Assembly (NCBI GenBank): GCA_963678565.1
Contig: OY782875.1
Coordinates: 1,116,001 to 1,180,000 of the forward strand
From: SKHV01 sp963678565
Lineage (GTDB): Bacteria > Bacteroidota > Bacteroidia > Bacteroidales > Prolixibacteraceae
Direction: 5' to 3'
DNA length: 64,000 nucleotides
The notes under the pieces were generated by a model. The model saw only the letters and a list, made by a program, of their open reading frames with translations. It was not told the origin of the DNA and did no database searches. The translations under genes were made by a program, and so were the position numbers. Positions 42,601 to 51,650 of the stretch are shown here, one piece after another. How positions within the stretch are numbered: position 1 is the first letter of the stretch; each line of letters opens with the position of its first letter.

Positions 42601-43050
42601 TCCTTGCATTGCCTGAGCTACGTTTGCAACCGGAGCTTGTTTCAGCTCTTCGGTTTTCACTGAAGAAACAGCGCCGGTTAAGTCTCTTTTCTTTACAGTT
42701 CCATAACCAATGGCAACAACCTCGTCTAATCCGATAGTTTGTTCTTCTAATACAATGTTAATAGTAGATTTGCCAGCAACCTGAATCTTTTGTTCTACAA
42801 AGCCAATGAAAGAATAAACAAGTACTGCTTTGTCCGCATTAGGAACGGAAATTTGGTACTTCCCATCAGTGTCGCTAATCTTGCCAATTGTTGTTCCTTC
42901 AATGTAAATGTTAACTCCGGGCAATGGAATACCTCCATTGTCAGTGATTGTTCCTGTCACTGTTTTTGCATTTTGGGCATAAATGAATGTTGAAAACATC
43001 ATTAGACCCATGAATGCTAAAATCTTTGAAAAAATGGATTTCATCTTCAT
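39658..43050 (-). CDS. SusC/RagA-family TonB-dependent transporter
   Basis: An 1130-residue outer-membrane porin. A signal peptide ends in IYAQ; then a carboxypeptidase-D-like domain (VTGTITDNGGIPLPGVN), the VVAIGYGTVKKRDLTGAV segment with the TonB-box region, a plug with IRIRGGGS and VVVDGVPG, and a 22-strand barrel ending in a terminal Phe. It imports oligosaccharides bound by the SusD encoded 19 nt downstream, with TonB energy. Transcribed divergently from the HTCS regulator, the classical PUL arrangement. Confidence 0.95.
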   Translation of the reverse strand: MKMKSIFSKILAFMGLMMFSTFIYAQNAKTVTGTITDNGGIPLPGVNIYIEGTTIGKISDTDGKYQISVPNADKAVLVYSFIGFVEQKIQVAGKSTINIVLEEQTIGLDEVVAIGYGTVKKRDLTGAVSSVKTEELKQAPVANVAQAMQGKLAGVVVSSQDGRPGADVKIRIRGGGSITQSNDPLVVVDGVPGGTLSDIPADQIATIDILKDAASTAIYGARGANGVILITTKGSSIKEGKTKVSYSGYTQFKNISNRLEALNSQDYLLFQWSYMTAYQASAGQQFAEYFGLGSANTNSYGHSGIDAWNDYAAIKSHNYTDDLIRNAMSKEHNISLSSATDKTSIYFGANMSDDEGIKIKSGYRRYNANLKIDHKLYKNAKIGFNISYVNTRREGNESTSNGVGSILSSAYTFSPIDDPLGHGSIPEAPAFGDGSSNIDEAYNPYQKTIDIEDISNNEKFRGLVYLDLEIIKGLTFRSEISGSKSYNESQRYDAGRNLPNIDNIIMDRSARLNLKRGYGYRVANTLNYEIQGLGDSHKVSVLAGNEISQSNSTSSKIEMQGYPADYDFETTMGRIQNGVYYIPQTYFKANGDSVSVDVINKPYFDFNNNIGVAKTTVSYFGRLNYSYKGRYLVTATLRADASSKFAPENSWGYFPAAALAWRISDEPFMAGNSWLDNLKLRASIGTAGMDNIPYYAWNDLYDTSFASNGDKISESKGYYPSPNLKWETTISRNLGLDYGIFNNHIYGSLEVYWNNTKDLLGEIPVAPESGFSTQFQNVGSTSNRGVELSLAADIVRQKDFSVSVNATYNYNKNKIDELSPSAINHYGSDWMSNSTRPSSDYIFKVDVPIGTVRGYESDGFYTLDDFNYINGVYTLKEKVPYYGATVPSGAYPNPFKVGAGMVINQEGENISANIFPGALKIKDTSGDGKIDENDITELGQVTPLHTGGFGLNLYYKGIDFNANLTYALGGHVYNVSKLLSLTGRKQDGFGANKLDFIKDAYKVYDIDESGDLYAVTDPAGLRALNANAKYHLPYAENGVVLSDFFEKSDYLRLNTLTLGYTLPKSISQKVAIQRLRIYVTGGNLFTLTNYSGLDPEVSSEDDKGVYATPGLDFGTYPRSRTFTFGVNIDF

Positions 43051-43427
43051 TTGAGTTATTTAAAGTTAGATCAATTTTGTTTTGCTTTTCTTCGCTTTCG
43101 CACAGAACAAGCATGTTTTAATAAAGCAATATTTTAAAACGTAAACATATATTTATTTTTAATTCTAGACATGGGACAAATTGCTACAATATGTGTGATG
43201 TTTTATTTAAATGTTTTTAACACTTTGTTGTAGCTGTGTTATAGCCAAATTACTGTATGAATGGTTATGCTACGCAATTTGGAAGATTTATCATACATTT
43301 GAATTCGGATAATTAATAAATTGCATAGCTTTATAAGTGTTGAAAAGTATTTTAGTGTTTAAATTTACTTGTTACAGAATAGGCCAATGAAGCAGCTCGT
43401 TTTCTTGTTTCAAAATATTTTAAAGGG
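43051..43427. promoter_or_regulatory. divergent regulatory region between SusC and HTCS genes
   Basis: 377 nt, A+T-rich, no ORF. It should hold the SusCD promoter activated by the HTCS. A 7-bp inverted repeat GCTACAA (43183-43189) / TTGTAGC (43228-43234), centre to centre about 45 bp, is a possible AraC-type binding pair. I find no clear TAnnTTTG box on the minus strand, as is usual for strictly activator-dependent promoters. Confidence 0.4.
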
Positions 43428-46400
43428 ATGAAAAAAACAATTTATTCAGTAATCGCTCTGTTGTTTGCTCTAAATGTTCTGGGGGGTGAAGTTGATCGTT
43501 TTGTACATTATAATACCGACGATGGACTATCGCAAGGGCATATTACCAGCATTCATTGCGATCATAAAGGGTTTTTATGGATTGGAACTTGGAATGGATT
43601 AAATCGATTTGATGGTTACAATTTTAAAATTTATCCATGGAATAATAAAAAATCGAGTTATTTGTCGAATAACCGTATTGTTAAAATATGGGAAGATCAA
43701 AAACATTTTATCTGGTTTGAAACTTACGATGGATACTACCACTGTTTAAATACAAAAAGTGAAAAATTAGCAACCTATCCTGAGTATTATGCTGCAAATG
43801 TTAAAAAGTCGAGTAAGTTCAATGCTTTTTATCAATATTCAGAAGATGAAATATGGTTGGGGGCGTCTAATAACGGATTGTATTATTTGAAATTTGACAG
43901 TATTACTGGAAACTACAATTCGAAACGTTTTACAAGTCTCGATGAGTCTTCAATTTCGAACAATAATATAACATTCATTACTTCTGATAAAGATCAAAAC
44001 TTATGGTTTGGAAGTGAACAGGGGATTAACTTGCTTTCAAAAAAAAATATAGATAACAAAGAGTTTAAGTTTCAACAATATTATATCAACGAGCAATTTA
44101 ATAATGCAACTTATTTTAATAATAAAGTATGGTTTGGTTCATCCGAATTAGGTTTGATCGCCTTTGATTTAGAGCGTGCCAATTTTTCAATCTACGATTC
44201 TTCAAATTCAAAATTAAGATCAAATAACATTAGAGTTCTTAAAGCGACTAAAAAGAATAAACTGATTGTTGGAGCCGATGAGTTATTTATTTTAGATGCA
44301 GAGTTGACGAATTGGGATACGCACAATGTGATTGGAGACAAAGTTCAAAATATATTGGAAGATCAAAATGGTTATCTTTGGTTATCAACAGAACATTTTA
44401 GTGTTTATCGAATCGATCAAATCACTGGTGAAACAAAGTTTTTTAACTTAATACCTCCTTCTTTTAAATTTCTATCAGATTTTCAGAACTCCTATATTTT
44501 TGAAGATAAATCGGGTGATATATGGGTTTGTGTACACGGAGGTGGTTTAGCAAAGTATAATTCTGTTAACGAGAAATTTGATTTTTTTAGGAACGATATC
44601 TCTGATCCAAATTCAATCTCTTCTAATACCGTAACGTCAATGACACAAGATCACAACAATACCTTGTGGGTTGGTACTGGTTTACATGGTGGATTAAATA
44701 AGGTGGTTTTGAGGAATAGTGCAGTTCAGTCGAGAGTTACCAATGAAGTTTATGACGATTTTGTTGAAAATATTGTTCGTGGTGTTTTAGAAGATGTCAA
44801 TGGCAATTTATGGGTGAGTTCAAAAGGTGGTGATGTTCAGATTTTTAATCGCAAATTAGAAAAGGAAAGCAGATTAAAGATCCGCTATCCTTTTGAGAAG
44901 GATAACCAAACAGTTTTTAATGTTTATAGTATTTTTCAGGATTCAAAAGGACACATTTGGCTTGGGGCAAAAGGAGCCGGTTTGGCTGTTTCAAAAGCTC
45001 CTGTTAAAAAGGGTTTAAAAAACTATTCAAATATTGAATTTTATAATTATCAAAACAATCCGTCAGATAATCAATCAATTAGTAACGATAATATTTATGA
45101 TATTATAGAAGACAAATGGGGGAACATATGGGTTGCAACCTACGGAAAAGGAATTTTAAAAACTAAAGTAGATGATTATTCAAATTTAAAGTTTGAAACA
45201 ATCAGCACCGATAATTCAAATTTAACCAGCGACTTAGTCCGTAATTTATTGATCGACAAAGAAAATAACTTATGGATAACAACTGCATTCGGATTAAATT
45301 TAAATCAATGTACCGAAGATGGTTTAAGTTCCTCTCAATTTACCACTTTCTTGCAAGACCCTAATAATTCAAGCAGTTTGAGCTACAACGATGTGGTACA
45401 TGCCTTTGAAGATCAGTCGGGACAAATGTGGTTTGGAACATTTGGAGGTGGAGTAAGTCGATTGCATCAATCTCGCGAAGGGGATTATTACTTTGAATTG
45501 ATTGATCGATCAGATGGACTGATTAATAATGAAGTTTTTTCGATTTTAGAAGATGATCTAGGTTACTTGTGGTTCGGGACCGAAAGTGGCTTGTCGCGCT
45601 ACGATAAACGCAATAATAGTTTTGAAAACTTTAATCGATCCAATGGATTTTGTAACCGGAATTATTCTGAAAACACTTGTGTAAAACTAAGTAATGGTCA
45701 ATTGTTGTTTGGCGGCGATAATGGGATTGATAAAATCGATCCAGGTAAAATTGTTAATCGTAATCTCCAAATGGATGTGATTTTCACCAATTTCCAATTG
45801 TTTAACAAAAACGTGGAAGTTAGCAGTGAGCAGTCACCTTTAGAAAATTCGATTGCCTATACCGACAATATTGTACTTGATTACACGCAATCAAGCTTTA
45901 GTTTAGAATTTTCGGCAATGAATTACCTCGATCCATCCAAAACACAATACAAATATTTTCTCGAAGGGTTTGAAAAAGACTGGAATTATGTGGGGTCTCA
46001 GAATAAAGCAACTTATACCAATTTAAAACCCGGAAAGTACACTTTTAAAGTGAAAGCCGATCTGTGGAATGGCGAATGGGGTGGCGATATTTCTGAAGTT
46101 AACATTGAAATTTTGCCTCCATGGTGGCGAACCACAACTGCTTATATTGTTTATATGATATTGGTGTTGTTAAGCTCATTTTTAGCAAGCCGCATAATAT
46201 TAAGAACTTATGCAATGCGAAATGAGTTAAAAATCGAGAAAGCCGTTAACGAAGTTAAATTGCAGTTTTTTACCAATATCTCACACGAAATTAGAACTCC
46301 TTTGACCTTGATTTTAGGACCGATTGAAGATATACTTTCCGATAAAAGTCTTCCTGATAAATATAGCGATCCCTTACGTTTAATGCAGAAAAATGGCCGA

Positions 46401-47819
46401 CGTATGCTTCATCTTTTGAATCAGTTACTTGATTTTAGAAAGATTCAGAATAAGAAAATGGAGTTGAAGGTTCAAGAATTGAATATGGTCGGATTTGTTC
46501 GAAGTGTTTACGAAAACTTTGAGCCACTTGCGAAACATAAGAATATCGATTATCAATTTTCAAGCGAAATGAAAAAGGGAGTGGTGTATGCCGATCCTAA
46601 TCGAATGGATTCGGTAGTATTTAATATACTTTCTAACGCTTTTAAGTTTACCCCAAAGGGGCGTGAAATATTTGTGGATGTTTCTGAATCTGAAACAGAA
46701 TTATTTGTTTCGGTGAAAGACGGTGGGCCTGGTATTAAACAAAAAGACATTGCTTTAATATTCGATCGATATAGCATTTTGCAGGATAAGGCAATTTCAA
46801 ATACTACCGGAACCGGAATTGGTTTAAATTTCTCAAATGAAATTGTGAAAATGCATGGTGGCGAGATTATTGTCAATGGAAATTATGGAAAAGGTTGCGA
46901 GTTCATTTTAGTACTTAAAAAAGGGAAAAGCCATTTAGATGGATTATCTGGAATTGAAATAACTAATGAGGTAGATGATCAAATAATCAGTCATATTCAG
47001 CCATTGATACCCGATGCCGGTGAGCTCGAAGTTAATTTAGGCAAAGAGAAGAGAAATACAAATCTTCCTAATTTATTAGTTGTAGAAGATAATCAGCAAA
47101 TTGTAAAATACATTAAAGATGGATTTGGCGATCAATACAATGTTTTGGTTGCCAATAATGGGGAAGAAGGGTTGGCCGTTGCCAATGAAAAAAGTCCGCA
47201 AATAATCATTTCTGATATCATGATGCCGGTAATGGATGGCGTAGAAATGACCAAACAAATAAAAGATAGTTTCGATACTTGTCATATCCCAATTATACTG
47301 TTAACCGCGAAATCTGGAGTTGACAACCAAATCGAAGGACATCAATCGGGTGCTGAAGCTTATGTTCTTAAACCTTTTAATATGAAGGTGCTTCGCTCTA
47401 TGGTTGACAATATATTGGTACAACGAAAATTAATTTTGAAAAAGTATCGCGAAAAGGGAGATGTGGAATTAAACGAAGTGAAAATTAATTCGAGAGATCA
47501 AGATTTTATTGATAATCTAGTAACTTATATTGAGCAAAATTATAGTAATCAAGATTTGAGTATCAATAGTTTAGCTGAGTATTCGTGTGTTAGCCGGACG
47601 GTGTTTTACAATAAAGTAAAAGGATTAACCGGAGCAAGTCCTGTAGAATTTCTACGACAGATTAAACTAAAAATTGCAGCAAAAATGTTAGAGCAAGGCT
47701 ACAACGTTTCTGAAACATCAATGAATATTGGCTTTAACGATACTCGATATTTCTCGCGCCAGTTTAAAGATCTTTTTGGAGAATCTCCAAGTCAATACAA
47801 AAAGCGTTTTAACGCTTAA
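43428..47819 (+). CDS. hybrid two-component system regulator (HTCS) of a polysaccharide locus
   Basis: A 1463-residue one-protein two-component system. A signal peptide precedes about 780 residues of Reg_prop beta-propeller repeats (many LWIGT/LWFGT motifs), a Y_Y_Y domain (about 825-895) and one membrane helix (905-927). Inside the cell are HisKA with His953 in ISHEIRTPL, HATPase (about 1055-1165), a receiver with Asp1263 in ISDIMMPVMDG, and a C-terminal AraC-type helix-turn-helix (about 1365-1463). It binds an oligosaccharide in the periplasm and activates the PUL. Divergent from SusC; pectic ligand inferred from the nearby lyases. Confidence 0.95.
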   Translation: MKKTIYSVIALLFALNVLGGEVDRFVHYNTDDGLSQGHITSIHCDHKGFLWIGTWNGLNRFDGYNFKIYPWNNKKSSYLSNNRIVKIWEDQKHFIWFETYDGYYHCLNTKSEKLATYPEYYAANVKKSSKFNAFYQYSEDEIWLGASNNGLYYLKFDSITGNYNSKRFTSLDESSISNNNITFITSDKDQNLWFGSEQGINLLSKKNIDNKEFKFQQYYINEQFNNATYFNNKVWFGSSELGLIAFDLERANFSIYDSSNSKLRSNNIRVLKATKKNKLIVGADELFILDAELTNWDTHNVIGDKVQNILEDQNGYLWLSTEHFSVYRIDQITGETKFFNLIPPSFKFLSDFQNSYIFEDKSGDIWVCVHGGGLAKYNSVNEKFDFFRNDISDPNSISSNTVTSMTQDHNNTLWVGTGLHGGLNKVVLRNSAVQSRVTNEVYDDFVENIVRGVLEDVNGNLWVSSKGGDVQIFNRKLEKESRLKIRYPFEKDNQTVFNVYSIFQDSKGHIWLGAKGAGLAVSKAPVKKGLKNYSNIEFYNYQNNPSDNQSISNDNIYDIIEDKWGNIWVATYGKGILKTKVDDYSNLKFETISTDNSNLTSDLVRNLLIDKENNLWITTAFGLNLNQCTEDGLSSSQFTTFLQDPNNSSSLSYNDVVHAFEDQSGQMWFGTFGGGVSRLHQSREGDYYFELIDRSDGLINNEVFSILEDDLGYLWFGTESGLSRYDKRNNSFENFNRSNGFCNRNYSENTCVKLSNGQLLFGGDNGIDKIDPGKIVNRNLQMDVIFTNFQLFNKNVEVSSEQSPLENSIAYTDNIVLDYTQSSFSLEFSAMNYLDPSKTQYKYFLEGFEKDWNYVGSQNKATYTNLKPGKYTFKVKADLWNGEWGGDISEVNIEILPPWWRTTTAYIVYMILVLLSSFLASRIILRTYAMRNELKIEKAVNEVKLQFFTNISHEIRTPLTLILGPIEDILSDKSLPDKYSDPLRLMQKNGRRMLHLLNQLLDFRKIQNKKMELKVQELNMVGFVRSVYENFEPLAKHKNIDYQFSSEMKKGVVYADPNRMDSVVFNILSNAFKFTPKGREIFVDVSESETELFVSVKDGGPGIKQKDIALIFDRYSILQDKAISNTTGTGIGLNFSNEIVKMHGGEIIVNGNYGKGCEFILVLKKGKSHLDGLSGIEITNEVDDQIISHIQPLIPDAGELEVNLGKEKRNTNLPNLLVVEDNQQIVKYIKDGFGDQYNVLVANNGEEGLAVANEKSPQIIISDIMMPVMDGVEMTKQIKDSFDTCHIPIILLTAKSGVDNQIEGHQSGAEAYVLKPFNMKVLRSMVDNILVQRKLILKKYREKGDVELNEVKINSRDQDFIDNLVTYIEQNYSNQDLSINSLAEYSCVSRTVFYNKVKGLTGASPVEFLRQIKLKIAAKMLEQGYNVSETSMNIGFNDTRYFSRQFKDLFGESPSQYKKRFNA

Positions 47820-47825
47820 ATTAAA

Positions 47826-47862
47826 TAAAAAGGCTTTCAAGTTTATCTTGAAAGCCTTTTTA
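47826..47862. terminator. bidirectional terminator between HTCS and glnS
   Basis: Perfect 15-bp stem AAAAAGGCTTTCAAG / CTTGAAAGCCTTTTT with loop TTTAT, between convergent genes and with T-tracts in both directions. Confidence 0.9.
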
Positions 47863-47883
47863 ATAGTTATATCTATCGATTGT

Positions 47884-49584
47884 TTATTTATTCTTTTTAG
47901 CCCAATTATCTCGTAAAGTAACTGTTCTGTTAAATACCAATTTTTCTGAAGTCGAATCTTTATCGCAACAAAAATAGCCCAAACGTTCAAATTGAAAATG
48001 ATCTAAGGCTTTTGCATCCTTCGCAAAGTTTTCGACATAGCAATTTGGTAAAACTGTTAGCGAATCAGGGTTTAAAAGTTCTCTAAAATCGGTATCTTTT
48101 TCTGCTCCCAAATCTGCCACTTTAAATAAGCGATCGTACAATCTAACTTCTGCTTTTACATTATCAGTTGCCGATACCCAATGTAAGGTACCTTTTACTT
48201 TTCTTCCATCGGGTGAATTGCCGCCGCGTGAAGCTGGGTCATAGGTACAATGTAGCTCAATAACTTCTCCATTTTCGTCTTTTATTACCTCGTTACAGGT
48301 AACAAAGAAAGCATAACGAAGACGAACCTCTTTTCCTGGAGACAAACGGAAGAATTTTCGTGGAGGATTCTCCATAAAATCATCTTTCTCAATGTAAATT
48401 TCTTTGGTGAAATTTACTTTTCGTTTGCCTGCATTTTCGTCCTCCGGATTGTTTACCGCATCTAATTCTTCAACACCATCATCAGGGAAATTGGTGATTA
48501 CCACTTTCAATGGATTTAGAACTCCCATAATGCGTTGCGAAGTCTTATTTAAATCATCGCGTAAAGCGTGTTCTAACAAGGCAACATCAACCATTCCGTC
48601 GGTTTTGGTTATTCCAACTTTTTCCACAAAATTTCGGATCGAAAGCGGAGTGAAACCTCTGCGGCGCAAACCCGAAAGTGTTGGCATTCGAGGATCGTCC
48701 CAACCACTTACCAATTTTTCTTCTACCAATTGAAGTAATTTACGCTTACTCATCATGGTGTAGGATAAGTTCAAGCGCGAGAATTCAATTTGTCGAGGCT
48801 TGTAAGTATCGGTTGCTAATTGATCGACAAACCAATTGTATAATGGACGGTGAATTTCAAATTCTAGGGTACAAAGCGAGTGCGTAACTCCTTCGAAATA
48901 GTCGCACTGACCGTGAGCAAAATCGTACATTGGATATATGCACCATTTGTTGCCTGTTCGGTGATGTTCGGCATGCATAATGCGGTACATCAATGGATCG
49001 CGCATGTGCATATTCGGTGCGGCCATGTCTATTTTAGCACGAAGAACTTTTTCTCCGTTTGCAAAATCGCCTTTACGCATACGTTCGAAAATTTCAAGAT
49101 TTTCTTCAACCGAACGATTTCTGAAAGGGCTTTCAACACCTGGGCGGGTTGGTGTGCCACGTTGTTGACTAATTAATTCGGCTGGTTGGTCATCAACATA
49201 GGCTTTCCCTTCTTTGATTAATTTCACTGCAAATTCGTACAGTTTTTCAAAAAAGTCAGAAGCATAATACACGCGATCTTCCCAGTCGAAGCCCAACCAA
49301 CGAACGTCTTCTTGAATAGAGTCGACATACTCTACATCTTCTTTCGATGGGTTCGTGTCGTCGAAACGAAGGTTGCATTTGCCTCCAAACTTTTCGGCAG
49401 TACCAAAGTCAAGACAAATAGCCTTTGCGTGGCCTATGTGCAGGTATCCGTTTGGTTCAGGTGGAAAGCGGGTGTGAACTCTACCTTCATTTTTTCCTTC
49501 TAAAAGGTCTTGTTCGACATAATGATGAATAAAGTTGTTGGTTTTTACATTAGTTTCCTTTTTCTCAACATATTTTTCTGCCAT
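47884..49584 (-). CDS. glnS: glutaminyl-tRNA synthetase
   Basis: A 566-residue class I synthetase. The HIGH-type motif is in PPEPNGYLHIGHA, followed by RFDDTNP typical of Glu/GlnRS; the KMSKS-type motif is MMSKRKL. The C-terminal two-barrel anticodon-binding domain of GlnRS is present (RYAFFVTCNEV and following), which separates it from GltX. It charges tRNA-Gln directly, so this organism need not use the GatCAB route for Gln. Single gene. Confidence 0.97.
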   Translation of the reverse strand: MAEKYVEKKETNVKTNNFIHHYVEQDLLEGKNEGRVHTRFPPEPNGYLHIGHAKAICLDFGTAEKFGGKCNLRFDDTNPSKEDVEYVDSIQEDVRWLGFDWEDRVYYASDFFEKLYEFAVKLIKEGKAYVDDQPAELISQQRGTPTRPGVESPFRNRSVEENLEIFERMRKGDFANGEKVLRAKIDMAAPNMHMRDPLMYRIMHAEHHRTGNKWCIYPMYDFAHGQCDYFEGVTHSLCTLEFEIHRPLYNWFVDQLATDTYKPRQIEFSRLNLSYTMMSKRKLLQLVEEKLVSGWDDPRMPTLSGLRRRGFTPLSIRNFVEKVGITKTDGMVDVALLEHALRDDLNKTSQRIMGVLNPLKVVITNFPDDGVEELDAVNNPEDENAGKRKVNFTKEIYIEKDDFMENPPRKFFRLSPGKEVRLRYAFFVTCNEVIKDENGEVIELHCTYDPASRGGNSPDGRKVKGTLHWVSATDNVKAEVRLYDRLFKVADLGAEKDTDFRELLNPDSLTVLPNCYVENFAKDAKALDHFQFERLGYFCCDKDSTSEKLVFNRTVTLRDNWAKKNK

Positions 49585-49887
49585 ATCGCTTTCCTTTATC
49601 TTCTTATAAAATTAATGAGCAATTAAGCTCTAAGTCGTGTATTTAATTTAGCAAAATTAAGAGGTTTTCTATAATATTCATGCTAGTTTGTGAAAAATAT
49701 GAAAGGGAGAAATCTATTTTTAATAAATAAGTGGCGACAATTTAATTTTTTAGTTCCTCCGTGTATGACTGCCAATTGATTTAGTGCTTTAATTTTGTTG
49801 AAGAGTTGAATTAAATTTAAATCTCTAAAAATTTATTTTCATCTTTGTCGTCCAAATAAAATTGTTGAGTTTAATTAGTTATTTGTT
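49585..49887. other. glnS / folB divergent intergenic region
   Basis: 303 nt, A+T-rich, no ORF of interest. CATCTTTG near 49844 is one base off the TAnnTTTG box and could serve folB (start codon about 40 nt downstream). Nothing else stands out. Confidence 0.3.
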
Positions 49888-50238
49888 ATGGGAATAATTG
49901 AAATTGAGGGAATGGAGTTTTATGCCTATCATGGGCATTTTAAAGAGGAACAGGTTGTTGGGAATAAATTTCTAGTGAATATTACAATTAAAACCAATTG
50001 TGAACGTGCAGCAAAATCGGATAATTTAGAGGATGCATTAGATTACCAGAAAGTATACAATTTGATTAAAGATGAGATGAATGAAAATTCATATCTCTTA
50101 GAGAATATATGTGAGCGTATTTTGAATCGTCTTTACAATCAGTTTGCTTATATTCAGAAAACAACCATTAAGGTTTCAAAATTAAATCCACCAATGGGTG
50201 GACAAATTGAAAAGGTAAGCGTTACCATGAGTCGATAG
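49888..50238 (+). CDS. folB: dihydroneopterin aldolase
   Basis: A 116-residue T-fold enzyme of folate synthesis that cleaves 7,8-dihydroneopterin to 6-hydroxymethyl-dihydropterin and glycolaldehyde. Visible family marks are GMEFYAYHGHFKEEQ at the N-terminus with the substrate-binding region, ALDYQKVY, LLENICERI with the pterin-anchoring Glu, and the conserved C-terminal KLNPPMGGQIEKVSV with the probable catalytic Lys. Length is standard. Single gene, convergent with the channel gene. Confidence 0.95.
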   Translation: MGIIEIEGMEFYAYHGHFKEEQVVGNKFLVNITIKTNCERAAKSDNLEDALDYQKVYNLIKDEMNENSYLLENICERILNRLYNQFAYIQKTTIKVSKLNPPMGGQIEKVSVTMSR

Positions 50239-50253
50239 TTTTGAACGCTTTGT

Positions 50254-50290
50254 AGGGGAAAATGAATCGGTTTCAATTTTATCCCCTTTT
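50254..50290. terminator. probable terminator between folB and the MscS gene
   Basis: Imperfect stem GGGGAAAAT-GAA / TTTCAATTTT-AT-CCCC with loop TCGG, followed by TTTT, between convergent genes. Confidence 0.5.
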
Positions 50291-50294
50291 AGCA

Positions 50295-51551
50295 TTATTG
50301 GCTGATTAATTTATCGAGATCTCTACCCGATGGAGCTTGGTAAACTTTCAAGTCGAACATTGGAATTACGGCCAAAACGTGATCAAAGATATCGGCTTGA
50401 ATACTTTCGTAGTTGGCCCAAACCTGATCGTTACTAAACACATAAATTTCAATTGGAAGACCTTTTTCTGTTGGTTGTAAATGTCGAACCAAAAAGGTCA
50501 TGTCTTGCTTGATTTTTGGATGCTTTTTCAAATATGCCTCCAAGTATTTTCTAAAAATACCAAGGTTGGTTTGTCTCCTACCGTTGTAATGTTGTTCGGG
50601 TGAAATATTTAGTTCTTTATTGAAGTTTTCAATCTCAAGTTCTTTTTGTTCGATGTAATCTTTGATTAGCACAAACTTTTCCAATTTAGAGAGCATTTCT
50701 TGATCACAGAATTTTACACTATTCATATCGATGTTGATAGACCGTTTTATTCTTCGACCTCCAGAATTTTCCATTCCACGCCAGTTGATGAATGACTCTG
50801 TTATTAAAGCGTAGGTTGGAATTGTAGCAATGGTTTTATCCCAGTTCTGTACTTTAACGGTGTTCAGGTTCATTTCAATTACATCGCCATCGGCTCCTCG
50901 CGATTTCATTGCAATCCAGTCGCCCATTCTTACCATATCGTTCATGCTAATTTGTATACTAGCTACAAATCCTAAAATTGTATCTTTAAAAACCAACATG
51001 ATGATGGCAGCCATTGCTCCGAGACCGGTAAAGAGCTTGCCCAGCTCTTTATCGAAAATGATCGCAATTAAGGTCAGGAATCCCACGAAATACAAGAATA
51101 TCTTCACTAATTGAATAAATCCAGCGATAGGACGATCTTTGGAAAATGAAAAGGATTTGTTATAAATTTCGTTGGCTGAGCTTAATAGAGCATTAGTAAT
51201 CCATATCGCTGTGATTAATAGATAAATGTTTGCAAATTTTGAAATGTAGTCTTCAAAATTTGGATAGTAGGCAGCAAAATCGGCCCAGTAATAAATTAAT
51301 GTCGCAGGAAAAAGATGCGCAACTCCATGAAAAGTTTTGTTGCTAAATAAAATGTCATCCCATTCTGTTTTGGTACGTAAGGCAATGCTGTGAAAAACTG
51401 AAAACAAAATTTTTCGTGCCAGCACCAAAACTATATAACAGATTATAACAATGCTAAGGCCTAACAATATTGTAACAATCAATTCCGATAGTTTTTCATT
51501 GTGAATTAGTTCAAATAACCAATTGTATAATCTTTCATTAATTTTATCCAT
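50295..51551 (-). CDS. MscS-family mechanosensitive channel, YbdG-like
   Basis: 418 residues from the ATG at 51551; a longer frame to 51617 adds a basic, unlikely leader. Membrane helices lie near residues 22-48, 78-96, 108-126 and 150-170, followed by the pore-lining helix with GLGAMAAIIMLVFKDTILGFVASI and the beta domain with MGDWIAMKSRGADGDVIEMN. Length and the insertion in the soluble part match E. coli YbdG (MscM) better than MscS. It is a tension-gated inner-membrane channel that protects against hypo-osmotic shock. Divergent from the M64 peptidase gene. Confidence 0.85.
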   Translation of the reverse strand: MDKINERLYNWLFELIHNEKLSELIVTILLGLSIVIICYIVLVLARKILFSVFHSIALRTKTEWDDILFSNKTFHGVAHLFPATLIYYWADFAAYYPNFEDYISKFANIYLLITAIWITNALLSSANEIYNKSFSFSKDRPIAGFIQLVKIFLYFVGFLTLIAIIFDKELGKLFTGLGAMAAIIMLVFKDTILGFVASIQISMNDMVRMGDWIAMKSRGADGDVIEMNLNTVKVQNWDKTIATIPTYALITESFINWRGMENSGGRRIKRSINIDMNSVKFCDQEMLSKLEKFVLIKDYIEQKELEIENFNKELNISPEQHYNGRRQTNLGIFRKYLEAYLKKHPKIKQDMTFLVRHLQPTEKGLPIEIYVFSNDQVWANYESIQADIFDHVLAVIPMFDLKVYQAPSGRDLDKLISQ

Positions 51552-51650
51552 TTCAATTTCTATTTTTGAGATACTACAAAATTGGAATAATTTTTTAATT
51601 TTTGAAGTAAATTGCAATTTGATATAAACGAATGTTTGAATAATAATTTG

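Noticed and set aside
48404..49503. Plus-strand open frames opposite glnS
   Set aside because: Antisense shadows of the synthetase; the minus-strand frame carries all the conserved motifs.
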